Of a stretch of 64,000 nucleotides of DNA, positions 47,401 to 55,925 are shown piece after piece. Position 1 is the stretch's first letter. The number at the start of each line of letters is the position of its first letter. The stretch covers positions 5,307,001 to 5,371,000 of the forward strand of contig NZ_AP017367.1 of NCBI RefSeq assembly GCF_001548395.1. Direction: 5' to 3'. The notes beneath the pieces are model-generated. The model saw only the letters and a list, made by a program, of their open reading frames with translations, did no database searches and was not told the origin of the DNA. A program made the translations under genes and the position numbers. This DNA is from Leptolyngbya sp. O-77. GTDB taxonomy: Bacteria > Cyanobacteriota > Cyanobacteriia > Elainellales > Elainellaceae.

Positions 47401-48807
47401 TATCAAAAAGCAGTCTACGATTTGAGTCGTGCGATTGAAATCGACGATAATTACGCTTGGGCTTTTGCAGAACGCGGGGAAACCTATCGCCTGATCGAGC
47501 AATACGACCAAGCATTGGCAGACTTTAACCGAGCAATTGAGCTTGACAAAGAATACGTGTGGGCGATTGGCAGCCGCGGTCAAGTTTATCGAGCCTTGGG
47601 ACAACCTGATAAAGCCGTTGCAGACTTTACACAAGCCCTCCAGCTTGCCCCAGGCACATACTGGGTAATTGATGAGCTACGAGATTTGGATGTATTTGAA
47701 CCAGTGCTAAAAGCGCTCAATCATTTAATCTCAGTTAATGCTGGTGACTTTAGGGCGATCGCCAACCGCGGAGAAACCTATCGCCAAATGGGAAACTATG
47801 ATGCAGCGCTGGCGGATTTTAATCGAGCGATTGAGCTGAATAACAGATATGCTTGGGCGATCGCCAATCGTGGAGAAACCTATCGCCAAATGGATGAATA
47901 TGATGCAGCCTTGGTAGATTTCAATCGAGCGATTGAACTGAATAACAACTATGCCTGGGCGATCGCCAGTCGCGGTCAAACCTACCGCCAAATGGGACGA
48001 TATGAAGAAGCACTGGTTGATTTCAATCGAGCCATTGAGTTAGGTAATCAGTCTGCCTGGGTATTTACTCATCGTGGGGAAACCTATCGCTTGCTAGAGC
48101 GCTATGAGCTAGCCTTGGAAGACTTTAATCAAGCCCTTGAGTTGTATAACTATGAGGATGCATGGTCGCTGGGCAGTCGAGGGCAGGTCTATCGGGCAAT
48201 GGGGCGTATTGATGCTGCTCTCGCAGATTTTGACCGTGCGCTTCAGCTTGACCCAGCTTTAGGTTGGGTTATTGCTGAACTGCGGGATGTTAGACAATTT
48301 GATCGAGTGCTAGGCATTCTTAATCAGAGGATTTTGACAGATAGTAATGATGTAGATGCAATTTCTAATCGAGGCTTGACTTACACAGAAATGGGGCGCT
48401 ATGACGAGGCGCTGGCTGACCTCAATCGAGCGATCGCACTGGATAGTCGAGATGCCAGGGCAATCGCCAGTCGGGGCTATACTTATGCCCAAATGGGGCG
48501 CTATGACGAGGCGCTGGCGGATATTCGTCGGGCACTGGAACTGGAGCCTGAAGATTATTGGGCGATCGCCAGTCGGGGTGAAACCTATCGCTTGATGGGG
48601 CGTTATGATGAGGCGCTGGCTGATTTTAATCAGGCTATTGATTTGGTAAAGAGTGATGCGCCTTACTGGGCGATCGGTCGTCGGGGGCTGGTTTATCAAG
48701 CGATGGGGCGCAGCGCAGAAGCTCTGGCCGACTTTGATCGGGCGCTAGAGATCAATCCTTACCTTATATGGGTTGTGGAAGCCAGAAATCGGCTCGGTGA
48801 TTCGTGA
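44401..48807 (+). CDS. Giant AAA-like NTPase with transmembrane helix, coiled coil and TPR array
   Basis: A 1468-aa protein from ATG 44401. Domains in order: AAA_35-like NTPase (Walker A NSRQMGKSSLRVR, Walker-B-like VVIFVEEVDNLL) to about residue 370; a coiled coil with one hydrophobic helix at about 476-495 (WAGALLALVSVLALTAGL); a long helical stretch rich in Glu/Gln to about 640; then some 18 TPR units with a recurring phrase YDEALADFNRAIEL. The TPR repeats are very similar to each other at DNA level, which suggests recent expansion. The design (NTPase switch plus repeat sensor) is that of STAND proteins. It likely partners the TIR protein. A defence role is inference. Confidence 0.85.
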   Translation: MTALPDPLSTPLPALFRYQVGGSLPTDSLAYVERQADRELYSRLKAGEYCFVFNSRQMGKSSLRVRTMQKLQEDDGIACAVIDPQTRGTTLREDQWYAGTIKRLIDDLHLEAHIDFANWWKALDAQSISAVERFYEFIDQILLPHTSQPVVIFVEEVDNLLSLKFDTDGFFVFIRSLYEKRAEKPEYRRLTFAFLGVATPYDLIRGRQQSSFNVGHEVELTGFTLAEAAPLAKGLAGRVDDPQSVLQAVLDWTGGQPFLTQKLLDLVSRELDAAVQPMAAADLVKQVTYDKIIDHWESQDVPPHLKTIRDRLLRSGAPNTSQLLGLYQQILLHGAVDADISPEQMDLRLTGLVVKRGNKLKIYNQIYERVFNQQWIEDAFATIRPYAQRFQKWLRGDRQDKYLLQGEALEQALEWAEARSLSKQDYQYLVESQKLGLRRDLEHTQQQLADRTQTLNRVNRELDTAHRDLKRVQGRTKWAGALLALVSVLALTAGLETVRAKKSLGETTAQSDLVKQQLFSAIEQTGDANREKDLISKALTDIEAEKEKLIESTSALEQKNQQIAQDVQKARIAQQDTRQQYNQLQSRVATAQRDLELVQIERETAQTEAETARTEAQQWQEKSDVQQRNLEDVIPLTAALTRARENLSETIEQLTQILAANPDNFPVWIVRGALQTQSNPQQALEDFEKALVLEPEGNFIAHFGRGDALSQLERYEEAIAAYEQAIALKNDYPEAWMNRGIALYGSGQMIEAIDSYNQAVKANSSTAIANLQQTLDRVIESWVGGSSSTTETIELKRASILNNIESASSSEASGLVVMVPLNTLLRREDLAVIQASINLLPKDSPEQQARSHYYQGFTFLVDGEYSEAIAQFDQAISIQSNFSAAYTARANAHRAQQAYDAAIADYNRAIELDPKYAIAYNNRGITYGYMRNLEAAEADYTRAVEINPKYASAYNNRGSIYWEQGNFEAAVENFSHAISIDSNYAVAIANRGAVYRRLEQYQKAVYDLSRAIEIDDNYAWAFAERGETYRLIEQYDQALADFNRAIELDKEYVWAIGSRGQVYRALGQPDKAVADFTQALQLAPGTYWVIDELRDLDVFEPVLKALNHLISVNAGDFRAIANRGETYRQMGNYDAALADFNRAIELNNRYAWAIANRGETYRQMDEYDAALVDFNRAIELNNNYAWAIASRGQTYRQMGRYEEALVDFNRAIELGNQSAWVFTHRGETYRLLERYELALEDFNQALELYNYEDAWSLGSRGQVYRAMGRIDAALADFDRALQLDPALGWVIAELRDVRQFDRVLGILNQRILTDSNDVDAISNRGLTYTEMGRYDEALADLNRAIALDSRDARAIASRGYTYAQMGRYDEALADIRRALELEPEDYWAIASRGETYRLMGRYDEALADFNQAIDLVKSDAPYWAIGRRGLVYQAMGRSAEALADFDRALEINPYLIWVVEARNRLGDS

Positions 48808-48851
48808 GCAACTTCAAGAACATGTCAGTCCGCAAATGGGTGTTTTTTTAT

Positions 48852-49284
48852 CCGCAACGTTACCAAAACAGCAGAAGGATACCAGCACACCCTAAAAAGC
48901 ATTCTAGGCAACCTTCCCATTCGCAGTCGGCAAACTGAAATTTTAGGAGTGGGCAAAGGTAAGCAACTGAGTTTCTATCTGGAACAGTGTTGTTTGTGTT
49001 CGAGCGCCAATGTCAGTTATGCCGATGCGGAAAAAGGATGTAGCGATGATGACCGGCATCAGAGTCATTGCAAAGACTCAACAGCGCTTAGTGTAGGGGT
49101 ACGAATTTCCTGAACCCATAGCGCCAGTTGAGAACCCGATCCGGGAATTGGGGGTTGATGGTGGCAAAGTCCGAATCCAAACCCCTTTGGGCGAACTCTC
49201 TAGTTGGCCAGACTACAAGGCGATTGAGACCAATGTCGGTATCGTCGCTAAATTCCGAAACAATGCAGAGTTGATGCAGAATTG
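48852..49284 (+). pseudogene. ISKra4-family transposase remnant
   Basis: Reads EGYQHTLKSILGNLPI and GKQLSFYLEQ, then changes frame at an A-run near 49034 into DVAMMTGIRVIAKTQQRLV. A TAG follows, then ENPIRELGVDGGKVRIQTPL (the DGGKVR block typical of ISKra4) to AELMQN. At least one frameshift and one nonsense codon; both ends are missing. Confidence 0.75.
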
Positions 49285-49352
49285 ATTGAGTGGTTCAATC
49301 CTGGTTGACTGGCAAAACTCGGATCGCCCACTGCTCCGCAGAAGCAAGCTAC

Positions 49353-49391
49353 ACCCCAACCCCTCTCCCAGAGCGGGAGAGCAGGGAGGTT
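49353..49391. repeat. Dispersed palindromic repeat
   Basis: CCCCAACCCCTCTCCCAGAG with the complementary GGGAGAG right after. It is the same family as the palindrome at 9541-9574. It truncates the ISKra4 remnant. Confidence 0.6.
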
Positions 49392-49681
49392 TCATTTAGG
49401 CGGAGGAAATCCTTGAGTTAAGAACTCAAAGACCCGCTGAACCTGATTTGCCAGGACTCGTGCTCCTTGAGGAACGGTGCGATAACCGAGTTGTCGCACA
49501 AGGGTGATGAGAAAACAATTTAAGATCGCCCAATTGACTGGAGCGTTACCACCGGGACGAGCCGTATCTTCTTGAAAGGTCGTATCTCTAACCCAGTGTA
49601 AGCGGTTCTCAATGCTCCAATGTTGCTGAATGTGAGGCAGAAACTCGGCTGCCTCTAACGCTAAATCACTGATGTAACCGA
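49392..49681 (-). pseudogene. ISAs1-type transposase, C-terminal fragment
   Basis: The minus strand reads about 95 residues: EAAEFLPHIQQHWSIENRLH, WVRDTTFQED and ending FLTQGFPPPK with a TGA. The IEN-LHW-D-F-ED pattern is the end of ISAs1-group DDE transposases. The N-terminal two thirds are gone; the fragment stops at 49681 where another element's end begins. Confidence 0.75.
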
Positions 49682-49682
49682 C

Positions 49683-49920
49683 CAGAAGTGTTGAAAGTTA
49701 GGTTAAGCAAAGAAAAAATGGGGGCAAAATGCAGTATTCTGTCCCCGGATAAAGAAAAAAATAACGTCTAATGATAGCCACGTTTCCTAAAATTGTCAAA
49801 TCCATATTGCAGCAACTCTGCGCGCATGACTATCCCGTGTTGAACTCACGCTTATTTTTTGAAATCTGGTTAACCTTCGTTTTAGACGGCTCTTCCGGAT
49901 CCGGGGTGAAAATCGTATAA
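49683..49920 (+). mobile_element. Left end of an IS4-like element with the first codons of its transposase
   Basis: The terminal sequence CAGAAGTGTTGAA (49683-49695) is followed about 75 nt later by an ATG (49771) and MIATFPKIVKSILQQL, YPVLNSRLFFEIWLTFVLD, the usual start of a common cyanobacterial IS4-type transposase. It is cut at about 49888 by the ISL3 element. The same terminal sequence bounds the MITE at 50252-50415. Confidence 0.7.
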
Positions 49921-49949
49921 TATGATACTTTAAGTCAGGGGTTGCGCCA

Positions 49950-51276
49950 ATGGACATACATCTTGATAGATTGCTTAGCTTCCCTCACGTTACGGTTGAA
50001 AGTTGCATTCAAAAAACAATGAAGTGTACTTAAAGTTGCGCTTGCTCAATCAAGAATCTAGCTGTCCACACTGTAAGAAATCAAGTTCGGAGTTGCATCA
50101 AAACCGTCCGATTTTGATTCGAGACCTATCGATTTTTGGTCAAGTCACTTATTTGAAAATTCCTCGTCGTCAGTTTTATTGTCGTGATTGTCAACGTTAT
50201 TTTACTGAGTCATTGACATTTATGGATGCAGGACGGCAGTACACTCGACGCACAAGTGTTGAATCTTAAGATTTTGGCGGGTAGTGCCAAGTTGTGCGTT
50301 GGTGCTGGTGATACCGAATTGGTCTGACTATTGACCCCATTCTCATTAACAGAAGCTCAAACTCGCCAAAAATCTCCAGGTTTGTAAAGTTGTGTATCGA
50401 GATTCAACACTTCTGCACTCGACGCTATGAGGAGCATATTTACCAGCAAGTACAACTGTCAAGTATGGAGCAAGTGGGTCGCGTAGAAGGGTTAAGCTTT
50501 GAGCGCATTGAAGGGATTTTCAAGCATCAGTATGCATAGAAAAAAACACAGGATGGGCAGGAGTCAAACGCATTGGGATTGATGAAATCAGCAAGCGGAA
50601 AGGGCATCAAAACTTCGCCACCGTTATCGGCGACGTTGAGACCGGGAAATTGATTGAAGTGATTGACAGTCACCAACAGGAAGACATTATTGAAACCCTG
50701 AAGCAGCAGCCCCTAGAGGTGCGTGCAAAAGTTGAAGAGGTGAGCGTGGATATGTGGGGAGGATTCCCAAAGGTAGTCAAGAGGGTGTTTCCCAATGCCG
50801 TGGTAGTGATTGACCGCTTTCATGTCATGAAATTAGTCAATGAGGAGTTAAATAAAATTCGTAGACAATCGGGTGTATCAGACCGAGGTAGCAAATTCAT
50901 TTTGCTCAAGAATGGCAAGGATTTAACAGCAGAAGAAAAGACAAAGTTAGAAGAGATTCTGAAACGGTCAAAGCGATTAGGAAAAGCCTATGAGTGGAAA
51001 GAAGAGTTTCGCGCGATTTATGAACAACCATTAACCGTTGAGGAAGGCAAGCGTCAGATCCAAGGGTGGCTCGATAAAGCGCGAGTCGTCTATAGAGAAG
51101 CAAGCACAACGATTCGTAACCATTTAGATGGAATTAGCAACTACTTTCGGAATCGCACAACGAGTGGCGCAATGGAGGGAATCAACAACCGAATTAAATT
51201 GATTAAACGGCAAGCTTATGGCTTTGTCAATTTCAACAATTTTCGAGAAAGACTATTAGCCTGCTTCTCTGATTAA
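49950..51276 (+). pseudogene. ISL3-family transposase, disrupted
   Basis: Starts MDIHLDRLLSFPHVTVESC at 49950. The frame slips at an A-run near 50012-50018 into NNEVYLKLRLLNQESSCPHC (zinc-finger Cys pairs). The gene is interrupted by the MITE at 50252-50415, resumes with RRYEEHIYQQVQLSSMEQVG, meets a TAG at about 50539, and has a further frame change before 50650. The last 208 residues are open: DMWGGFPKVVKRVFPNA, DRFHVMKLVNEELNK, TTSGAMEGINNRIKLIKRQA, with the DDE-type D and E residues. It is non-functional. Confidence 0.88.
50252..50415. mobile_element. 164-bp MITE with 10-bp target duplication, inside the ISL3 transposase
   Basis: Flanked by direct repeats CACTCGACGC at 50242-50251 and 50416-50425. 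Its ends are inverted repeats containing AAGTGTTGAATCT, and a second inverted pair (GATTTTGGCG / CGCCAAAAATC) lies inside. No coding capacity. Its end resembles that of the IS4-like element at 49683, and a 10-bp target duplication fits IS4-type transposition. Confidence 0.85.
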
Positions 51277-51422
51277 ATAAAGTTATCACCGTACTGACGG
51301 GAGAACCATTAAATTGATTAAACGGCAAGCTTATGGCTTTGTCAATTTCAACAATTTTCGAGAAAGACTATTAGCCTGCTTCTCTGATTAAATAAAGTTA
51401 TCACCGTACTGATGGGAGAACC
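51193..51422. repeat. 115-bp tandem duplication of the ISL3 right end
   Basis: 51193-51307 (end of the transposase gene plus right terminus) is repeated at 51308-51422 with a single visible difference (gacggg versus gatggg). Confidence 0.93.
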
Positions 51423-51977
51423 CAACATACTGAGTTCCCAAGATCACGGCGGTTCATCCAATCGGGCGATCGCGCTTCATTATCCCTCAAGGTTGACGAC
51501 AGTTTCCGAGTGGGAATACTTTCCGAGTGGGAATACTAAAGATTAGTGTTTTGGGGGTGGAGCCACTTGGAACCCTGGATTCCGCCTTGAGCTAGCGCTT
51601 TCTCAAAACAATCTCAAAACAATCTCAAAACAATATGCAAAGTTCAGAAAAAAGAGCCAGTGGATCAAAATCCTCCTTTTGAAGGAGATTTAGAAGGAGT
51701 AGGACTTACGCAGTTGGACGATTTCTCGCGGTCTTCACCCACGAGAAATCGTCCAAAACCCAGAAAGGTTAACCGAAAGTGCGTAGGTTCTAGTGCGTAA
51801 GTCCCAAGGAGATTGAGATTACAGGAGATTTTGAGGAAAGCCTGTTGACGGGTAATCCATCCGTTGGATTAGCACCGCTCACTTTTACAACCCTGATGCA
51901 CCCCGCCTGATGTTTCAACCCCCACCCTCTTCGCATCAGCCTTGCGGAGTCATTATCCCTAACCCATTAACCTTCTC
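51423..51977. other. Intergenic with a 103-bp MITE-like palindrome and short tandem repeats
   Basis: The element at 51702-51804 has perfect 11-bp terminal inverted repeats (GGACTTACGCA / TGCGTAAGTCC) and a 13-bp internal stem (51716-51728 with 51742-51754). Nearby are a 17-bp tandem pair at about 51507-51540 (CCGAGTGGGAATACT) and three copies of AATCTCAAAAC at about 51600-51635. No gene. Confidence 0.75.
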
Positions 51978-53462
51978 ATGTCCGCAGAACCCCTTACTGA
52001 GTCATTACCAGAGCCGCCCACGGGAGCATCCGCCGGATTTGCCGACAACTGGAGCTACCTGAAGACCGAACTAGGCTGGCTAGAACGGATGTTGATGGTG
52101 GCGGTGGCGCGACAAAAAAAGGAAGCCAAAGAAATCGACCGGGTGGCGCAGTCGCGGGCAGACCGAGTGACGAGCCACTGGTGGCAGGGCGTGATTTCGC
52201 TGGACGGCAAGATTTGCTACGACGAATATCGCCAGCCGCCTGCGACAACCGCGGTGACCACACCCCGACCGGGCTATCAGCAGCAGCTTGAGGGACGCAT
52301 CCGGGCGACAGAGGCCCGCGGCATTTCACTGGGGCTACCGATGTTGTGCGATCGCCTCCAGCTTTCGCTGTTTGAAAAGCAGGTGATTTTGCTGGCGATC
52401 GCCCCAGAGGTGAACCGTCGCTATGCCCGTTTGTATCGCTTTTTGCAGGGGGAAGAGTCTGCCATATCTGACCTGCCGACGGTGAACCTGGCGCTGCAAC
52501 TGCTGTGCCGCAATGACCAGGAATGGCGGGCTGGGCGATCGCGCCTGCTGGATGACGCGCCGCTGCTAAAGCTGGGGCTGCTAGAGCGACACCCCCGCAA
52601 CACGGATACGCTGCTCAACCAATCGCTGCGACTGGCGGCTCCCTTGGTCAACTTTTTGCTAGACGAACAGCCCCAGCCAGAAGCGCTCGATTGCCTGTTG
52701 AAACCTACTGCCATCAAGTCGTTTTTGACCCTCAGCCGGCCGCAGGCGCAGTGGGATGCGCTGGTGCTGCCAGAACCGCTGATCGAGCGGCTGCGATCGC
52801 TCTGTGACCTGGCCAGCGCCGCTGCCGTCTCTCCGACGGCTAGTAGCCCCCTCGCCGTGCTGGCTGGGCCATCGGGAGTGGGCAAAACCCTGGCCGCTAG
52901 GGCGATCGCCCACACGCTGGGGCAACCCCTGGCAACGGTCGATCTGGCGCAGGTCAATCCGTCCGATTTTCCCCTGCTCTTGCAAGACATCGAGGCGACC
53001 CGCCCACCGCTACTGCTGGTGAAATCGGCCCAGCTTTGGCTAAGACGATCAGCGGCGATCGCCCCAGCGGATATGTCCCGCCTGCTCTCCCTCCGACAAG
53101 AAGACGGAACGCTGACCCTGTTTAGCCTGCCCCATGCCGAGGCGATCGCCCTACCCTGGCAGCGCCAGCTTCGCCTGATTCTCTCGTTTGCGATGCCCGA
53201 CGCGACCCAGCGCTTGCAGCTTTGGCAGCAAACAGACCTGTTTCCCCAAAACAGCCCCATCGACTGGGACACCCTGGCAAAGCAGCTTGTCGTCTCTGGT
53301 CGCGAGATTAGGGCGATCGCCCAGACCGCCCGCCAGCTTCAGCTTGCCAACGATGCCCCGCTGGTTCAGCACTTGCAGCGGGCGATCAACCTGCGGGGAC
53401 ATTCCCTCTCCATTCCGCTGCGACCGCGCAGCCGGGGGCGCAAAGTCCGTCAGAAGTCATAA
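51978..53462 (+). CDS. AAA ATPase resembling the contractile-injection-system ATPase
   Basis: A 494-aa protein. The N-terminal half is helical with LFEKQVILLAIAPEVNRRYARLY (about 135-157) and DLPTVNLALQLLC, phrases typical of the ATPase (Afp15-like) of extracellular or thylakoid-anchored contractile injection systems. The AAA domain follows: Walker A AGPSGVGKT near 300, then LLLVKSAQLWL in place of a normal Walker B, where the acidic pair is missing. Known members are about 600-750 residues, so this is a short form. No sheath, tube or baseplate gene is near. It may have lost catalysis or acquired another job. Confidence 0.6.
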   Translation: MSAEPLTESLPEPPTGASAGFADNWSYLKTELGWLERMLMVAVARQKKEAKEIDRVAQSRADRVTSHWWQGVISLDGKICYDEYRQPPATTAVTTPRPGYQQQLEGRIRATEARGISLGLPMLCDRLQLSLFEKQVILLAIAPEVNRRYARLYRFLQGEESAISDLPTVNLALQLLCRNDQEWRAGRSRLLDDAPLLKLGLLERHPRNTDTLLNQSLRLAAPLVNFLLDEQPQPEALDCLLKPTAIKSFLTLSRPQAQWDALVLPEPLIERLRSLCDLASAAAVSPTASSPLAVLAGPSGVGKTLAARAIAHTLGQPLATVDLAQVNPSDFPLLLQDIEATRPPLLLVKSAQLWLRRSAAIAPADMSRLLSLRQEDGTLTLFSLPHAEAIALPWQRQLRLILSFAMPDATQRLQLWQQTDLFPQNSPIDWDTLAKQLVVSGREIRAIAQTARQLQLANDAPLVQHLQRAINLRGHSLSIPLRPRSRGRKVRQKS

Positions 53463-53596
53463 CAGGTCATAACAGGTCATAACAAAGGGAGTCATGTCAG
53501 ATTGACAGATTGGCAATCCAGAATCGTCAATCTAAAATCCAAAAGCGGGACACCCCTCCCCCGCCTGCGTTGACGGACTCCCCTGCACGGATTCCC

Positions 53597-55519
53597 ATGT
53601 ATTGCCTCAACCCCCGCTGCCCCAAACCCGCCAATCCCCAGAGCCATCGCTTTTGTCAGACTTGCGGGGCGCGACTGCTGCTGGGCGATCGCTACCGGGC
53701 CTATCAACCCCTGGGCAATGGCGAATCGAGCCGCACCTTTTTGGGGCTAGACACGCACAAAATTACCGACAGCCGCTGCATCATCAAGCGCTTTCAAAAC
53801 CAAACAGGCGAAGAACGCTTTCGCCAAGAAACGGCTCGGCTCGACGAACTCAGCAGCCACCCGCAAATTCCCGACCTCTACGCCTATTTTGAGCGCGAAG
53901 ATGCCCAATTTCTGGTGCAGGAATTCATCGAAGGGCGCAGCCTACTTCAGGAAATGACCCAGGACGGCAGCTTCGACGAATCCCAAATTCGCGCCCTGCT
54001 GGCTGAGATCTTGCCCCTCCTGCAATTTCTCCACGACCACCAGATTATCCATCGAGACATCAAGCCCACAAACCTGATTCGCAAAGGGCAGCCCCCCAGC
54101 GGCGGGCAGCAGGCAGCACTCGATGTCGCCAGTTGGGCACTAACGGACGTACCAGAGCTAACCGGCTGGCTGCAACCCTCCAAAATCCAAAATCCAAAAT
54201 CCAAAATCCAAAATCCAAAATCTCTCGTCTTGGTCGATTTTGGCGCAGCCAAACGCCTCACCCAATCCGCCCTGGCCCGTCCGGGAACCCTCATGGGCAG
54301 CGCCGAGTATGCTGCGCCAGAGCAGCTCATGGGCCAGGTCACCTATGCCAGCGATCTATATAGCCTGGGTGCAACCTGCATTCAGCTTTTGACAGGGCTG
54401 AGTCCGTTTGAGCTATTTGACGGCGTGCGGGGGCTGTGGCACTGGCGGTCGGTGGCGGGCAGCATCAGCGACACCCTGGCACAGGTTTTGGACAAAATGC
54501 TGGCCACGAGCCTGGGCGATCGCTTTTCTTCGGCCGCTGCGGTGATGGACGTGCTTGGCATTCGGAATCAGGAATCGGCAGTCGGCAGTCCGGGAACCAG
54601 GGTCAGCCTAAAACCCGAACCCGAAAGCCACTGGCGCTGTGTGAGGACGCTGGAGGTGGGGGCGGGGGTAAATGCGATCGCCCCCCTCCCTGGTCGAGAT
54701 CTGCTGTTTAGCGGCGGCAATGACGGGCGGCTGGTGGTGTGGGACTGCGATCGCGGCGAGGCGCTGTGGATATTTGAGGAGCCAGGGGTGGTCGTGACGA
54801 CGGTGGCGGTGAGTCCCCTGGGCGACACGCTGGCCAGTGGCGGCTTTGACCGCACCATCAAGCTCTGGGACTGGCAGGCCGGCACGCGGACGCGGACGCT
54901 GGCGGGCCATACAGACGTGGTGACGGCGATCGCCTTTGCCCCCGACGGTACCCTCTACAGCGCCAGCCGCGACAAAACGATTCGCCAATGGCTGCCCCAC
55001 ACCGGCGAGGCGATCGCCACCTTTACCAGCCACAAAGCGGCAGTAGAGGCGATCGCCCTCCACCCGCAGCAGCCAATCCTGGTCAGCGGTGGCGCAGAGG
55101 GCGCGGTAAAAATTTGGCATACTGGCACGCGAGAACTGTTGCGAACCCTATCGGGGCACGGGGCCCAAGTGAGTGCGATCGCCCTACCCCCAGAGTCGGC
55201 TACGGCGCAAAGCAGCACCGTCCTTAGCGGCAGTTGGGACATGTCGCTTAAGTTGCGAAACCTACACGCGGGCGGGCTGCGCTACAACCTGACCGGCCAT
55301 CTATTGCCGATTACGGCCCTCTCTTGCAACCCATCCGCCCGCCTGCTGTCTACCGCCAGCCACGACACTACGGTTAAAATCTGGAATCTAGAAACGGGGG
55401 CGCTGCAAGCGACTCTCACGGGACACACGGCTGCGGTGGAGAGCGTCGCATTTTTGTCCGAGAAGCGTCTCGCCAGCGCTGGACGAGACGGCACAATCAG
55501 GCTCTGGCAGATATCCTAA
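53597..55519 (+). CDS. Ser/Thr protein kinase with zinc ribbon and WD40 repeats
   Basis: A 640-aa protein from ATG 53597. Residues 1-25 form a zinc ribbon (CLNPRCPK and FCQTCG). The Hanks-type kinase domain follows, with the ATP loop LGNGESSRTF, catalytic IIHRDIKPTNLI, VDFGAAKR and the APE motif AAPEQL. From about 340, seven WD40 repeats form a propeller (for example TLAGHTDVVTAIAFAPDGTLYSASRDKTIRQW, given here only by its ends TLAGH and TIRQW). Between the catalytic loop and the DFG motif lies an insertion of about 45 residues including SKIQNPKSKIQNPKSK, encoded by a CCAAAATC tandem repeat (54178-54222). The kinase motifs outside it look intact. Confidence 0.88.
   Translation: MYCLNPRCPKPANPQSHRFCQTCGARLLLGDRYRAYQPLGNGESSRTFLGLDTHKITDSRCIIKRFQNQTGEERFRQETARLDELSSHPQIPDLYAYFEREDAQFLVQEFIEGRSLLQEMTQDGSFDESQIRALLAEILPLLQFLHDHQIIHRDIKPTNLIRKGQPPSGGQQAALDVASWALTDVPELTGWLQPSKIQNPKSKIQNPKSLVLVDFGAAKRLTQSALARPGTLMGSAEYAAPEQLMGQVTYASDLYSLGATCIQLLTGLSPFELFDGVRGLWHWRSVAGSISDTLAQVLDKMLATSLGDRFSSAAAVMDVLGIRNQESAVGSPGTRVSLKPEPESHWRCVRTLEVGAGVNAIAPLPGRDLLFSGGNDGRLVVWDCDRGEALWIFEEPGVVVTTVAVSPLGDTLASGGFDRTIKLWDWQAGTRTRTLAGHTDVVTAIAFAPDGTLYSASRDKTIRQWLPHTGEAIATFTSHKAAVEAIALHPQQPILVSGGAEGAVKIWHTGTRELLRTLSGHGAQVSAIALPPESATAQSSTVLSGSWDMSLKLRNLHAGGLRYNLTGHLLPITALSCNPSARLLSTASHDTTVKIWNLETGALQATLTGHTAAVESVAFLSEKRLASAGRDGTIRLWQIS
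54178..54222. repeat. CCAAAATC tandem repeat inside the kinase gene
   Basis: Six near-perfect copies of CCAAAAT(C) in phase, coding KIQNPKS units. The same repeat occurs between genes at 19737-19765, 31557-31590, 38168-38220 (reverse) and 53514-53545. Confidence 0.9.
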
Positions 55520-55925
55520 GCAAGTTTCAACCACTGAGTAGAAAGACTCACTTGGCTTGCCCAGTAGCCACGTGTTTCCGAGTTAGTAAACGATGAATTT
55601 TTCAGGAAGCTGACTGAATCGGCTAAAACCCTGATGTACCAGGCATCTTGGATTGTTATATTTGAGGGAATCAAGGGGTTTTACCCCTCAAGGCTGACCG
55701 TATTTTCCAGGCTGCTTAATCTATGCTTTGTATTTTTTGAAGCCAGTCTAAGTGTTTACACGTAAAAGGTCGGCTGACTGGCGGATTCTCAGTAGTTACA
55801 CCTGCTTAAGCTTTATGTTAGGCTTCACATAATTTCAGATTAAGTGAATCTATCGAGAAGATTCAGCAGAAATGTAGCTAGCCCCCCATTCGCTAGCTGA
55901 AAATCATAAGTAAGGATGTGCATTT
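55520..55925. other. Intergenic, weak hairpin only
   Basis: A 6-bp stem AGGGGT / ACCCCT (55674-55688) lies 150 nt after the kinase stop. Otherwise no gene. The promoter of the next gene is presumably in the last 150 nt. Confidence 0.5.

Larger units (their letters stand above)
49888..51422 (+). mobile_element. ISL3-family insertion sequence, decayed
   Basis: The left end GGCTCTTCC (49888) and the right end, read inward as GGTTCTCCC and followed by GGTGATAA, are imperfect inverted ends typical of ISL3 elements. It contains a broken transposase gene (49950-51276), an inserted MITE (50252-50415) and a duplicated right end (51193-51422). It lies inside the IS4-like remnant. Confidence 0.8.

Noticed and set aside
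51193..51422. 115-bp duplication as a spacer-integration scar
   Set aside because: The copies are directly adjacent and much longer than 34 nt; this is an ordinary tandem duplication of an IS end.
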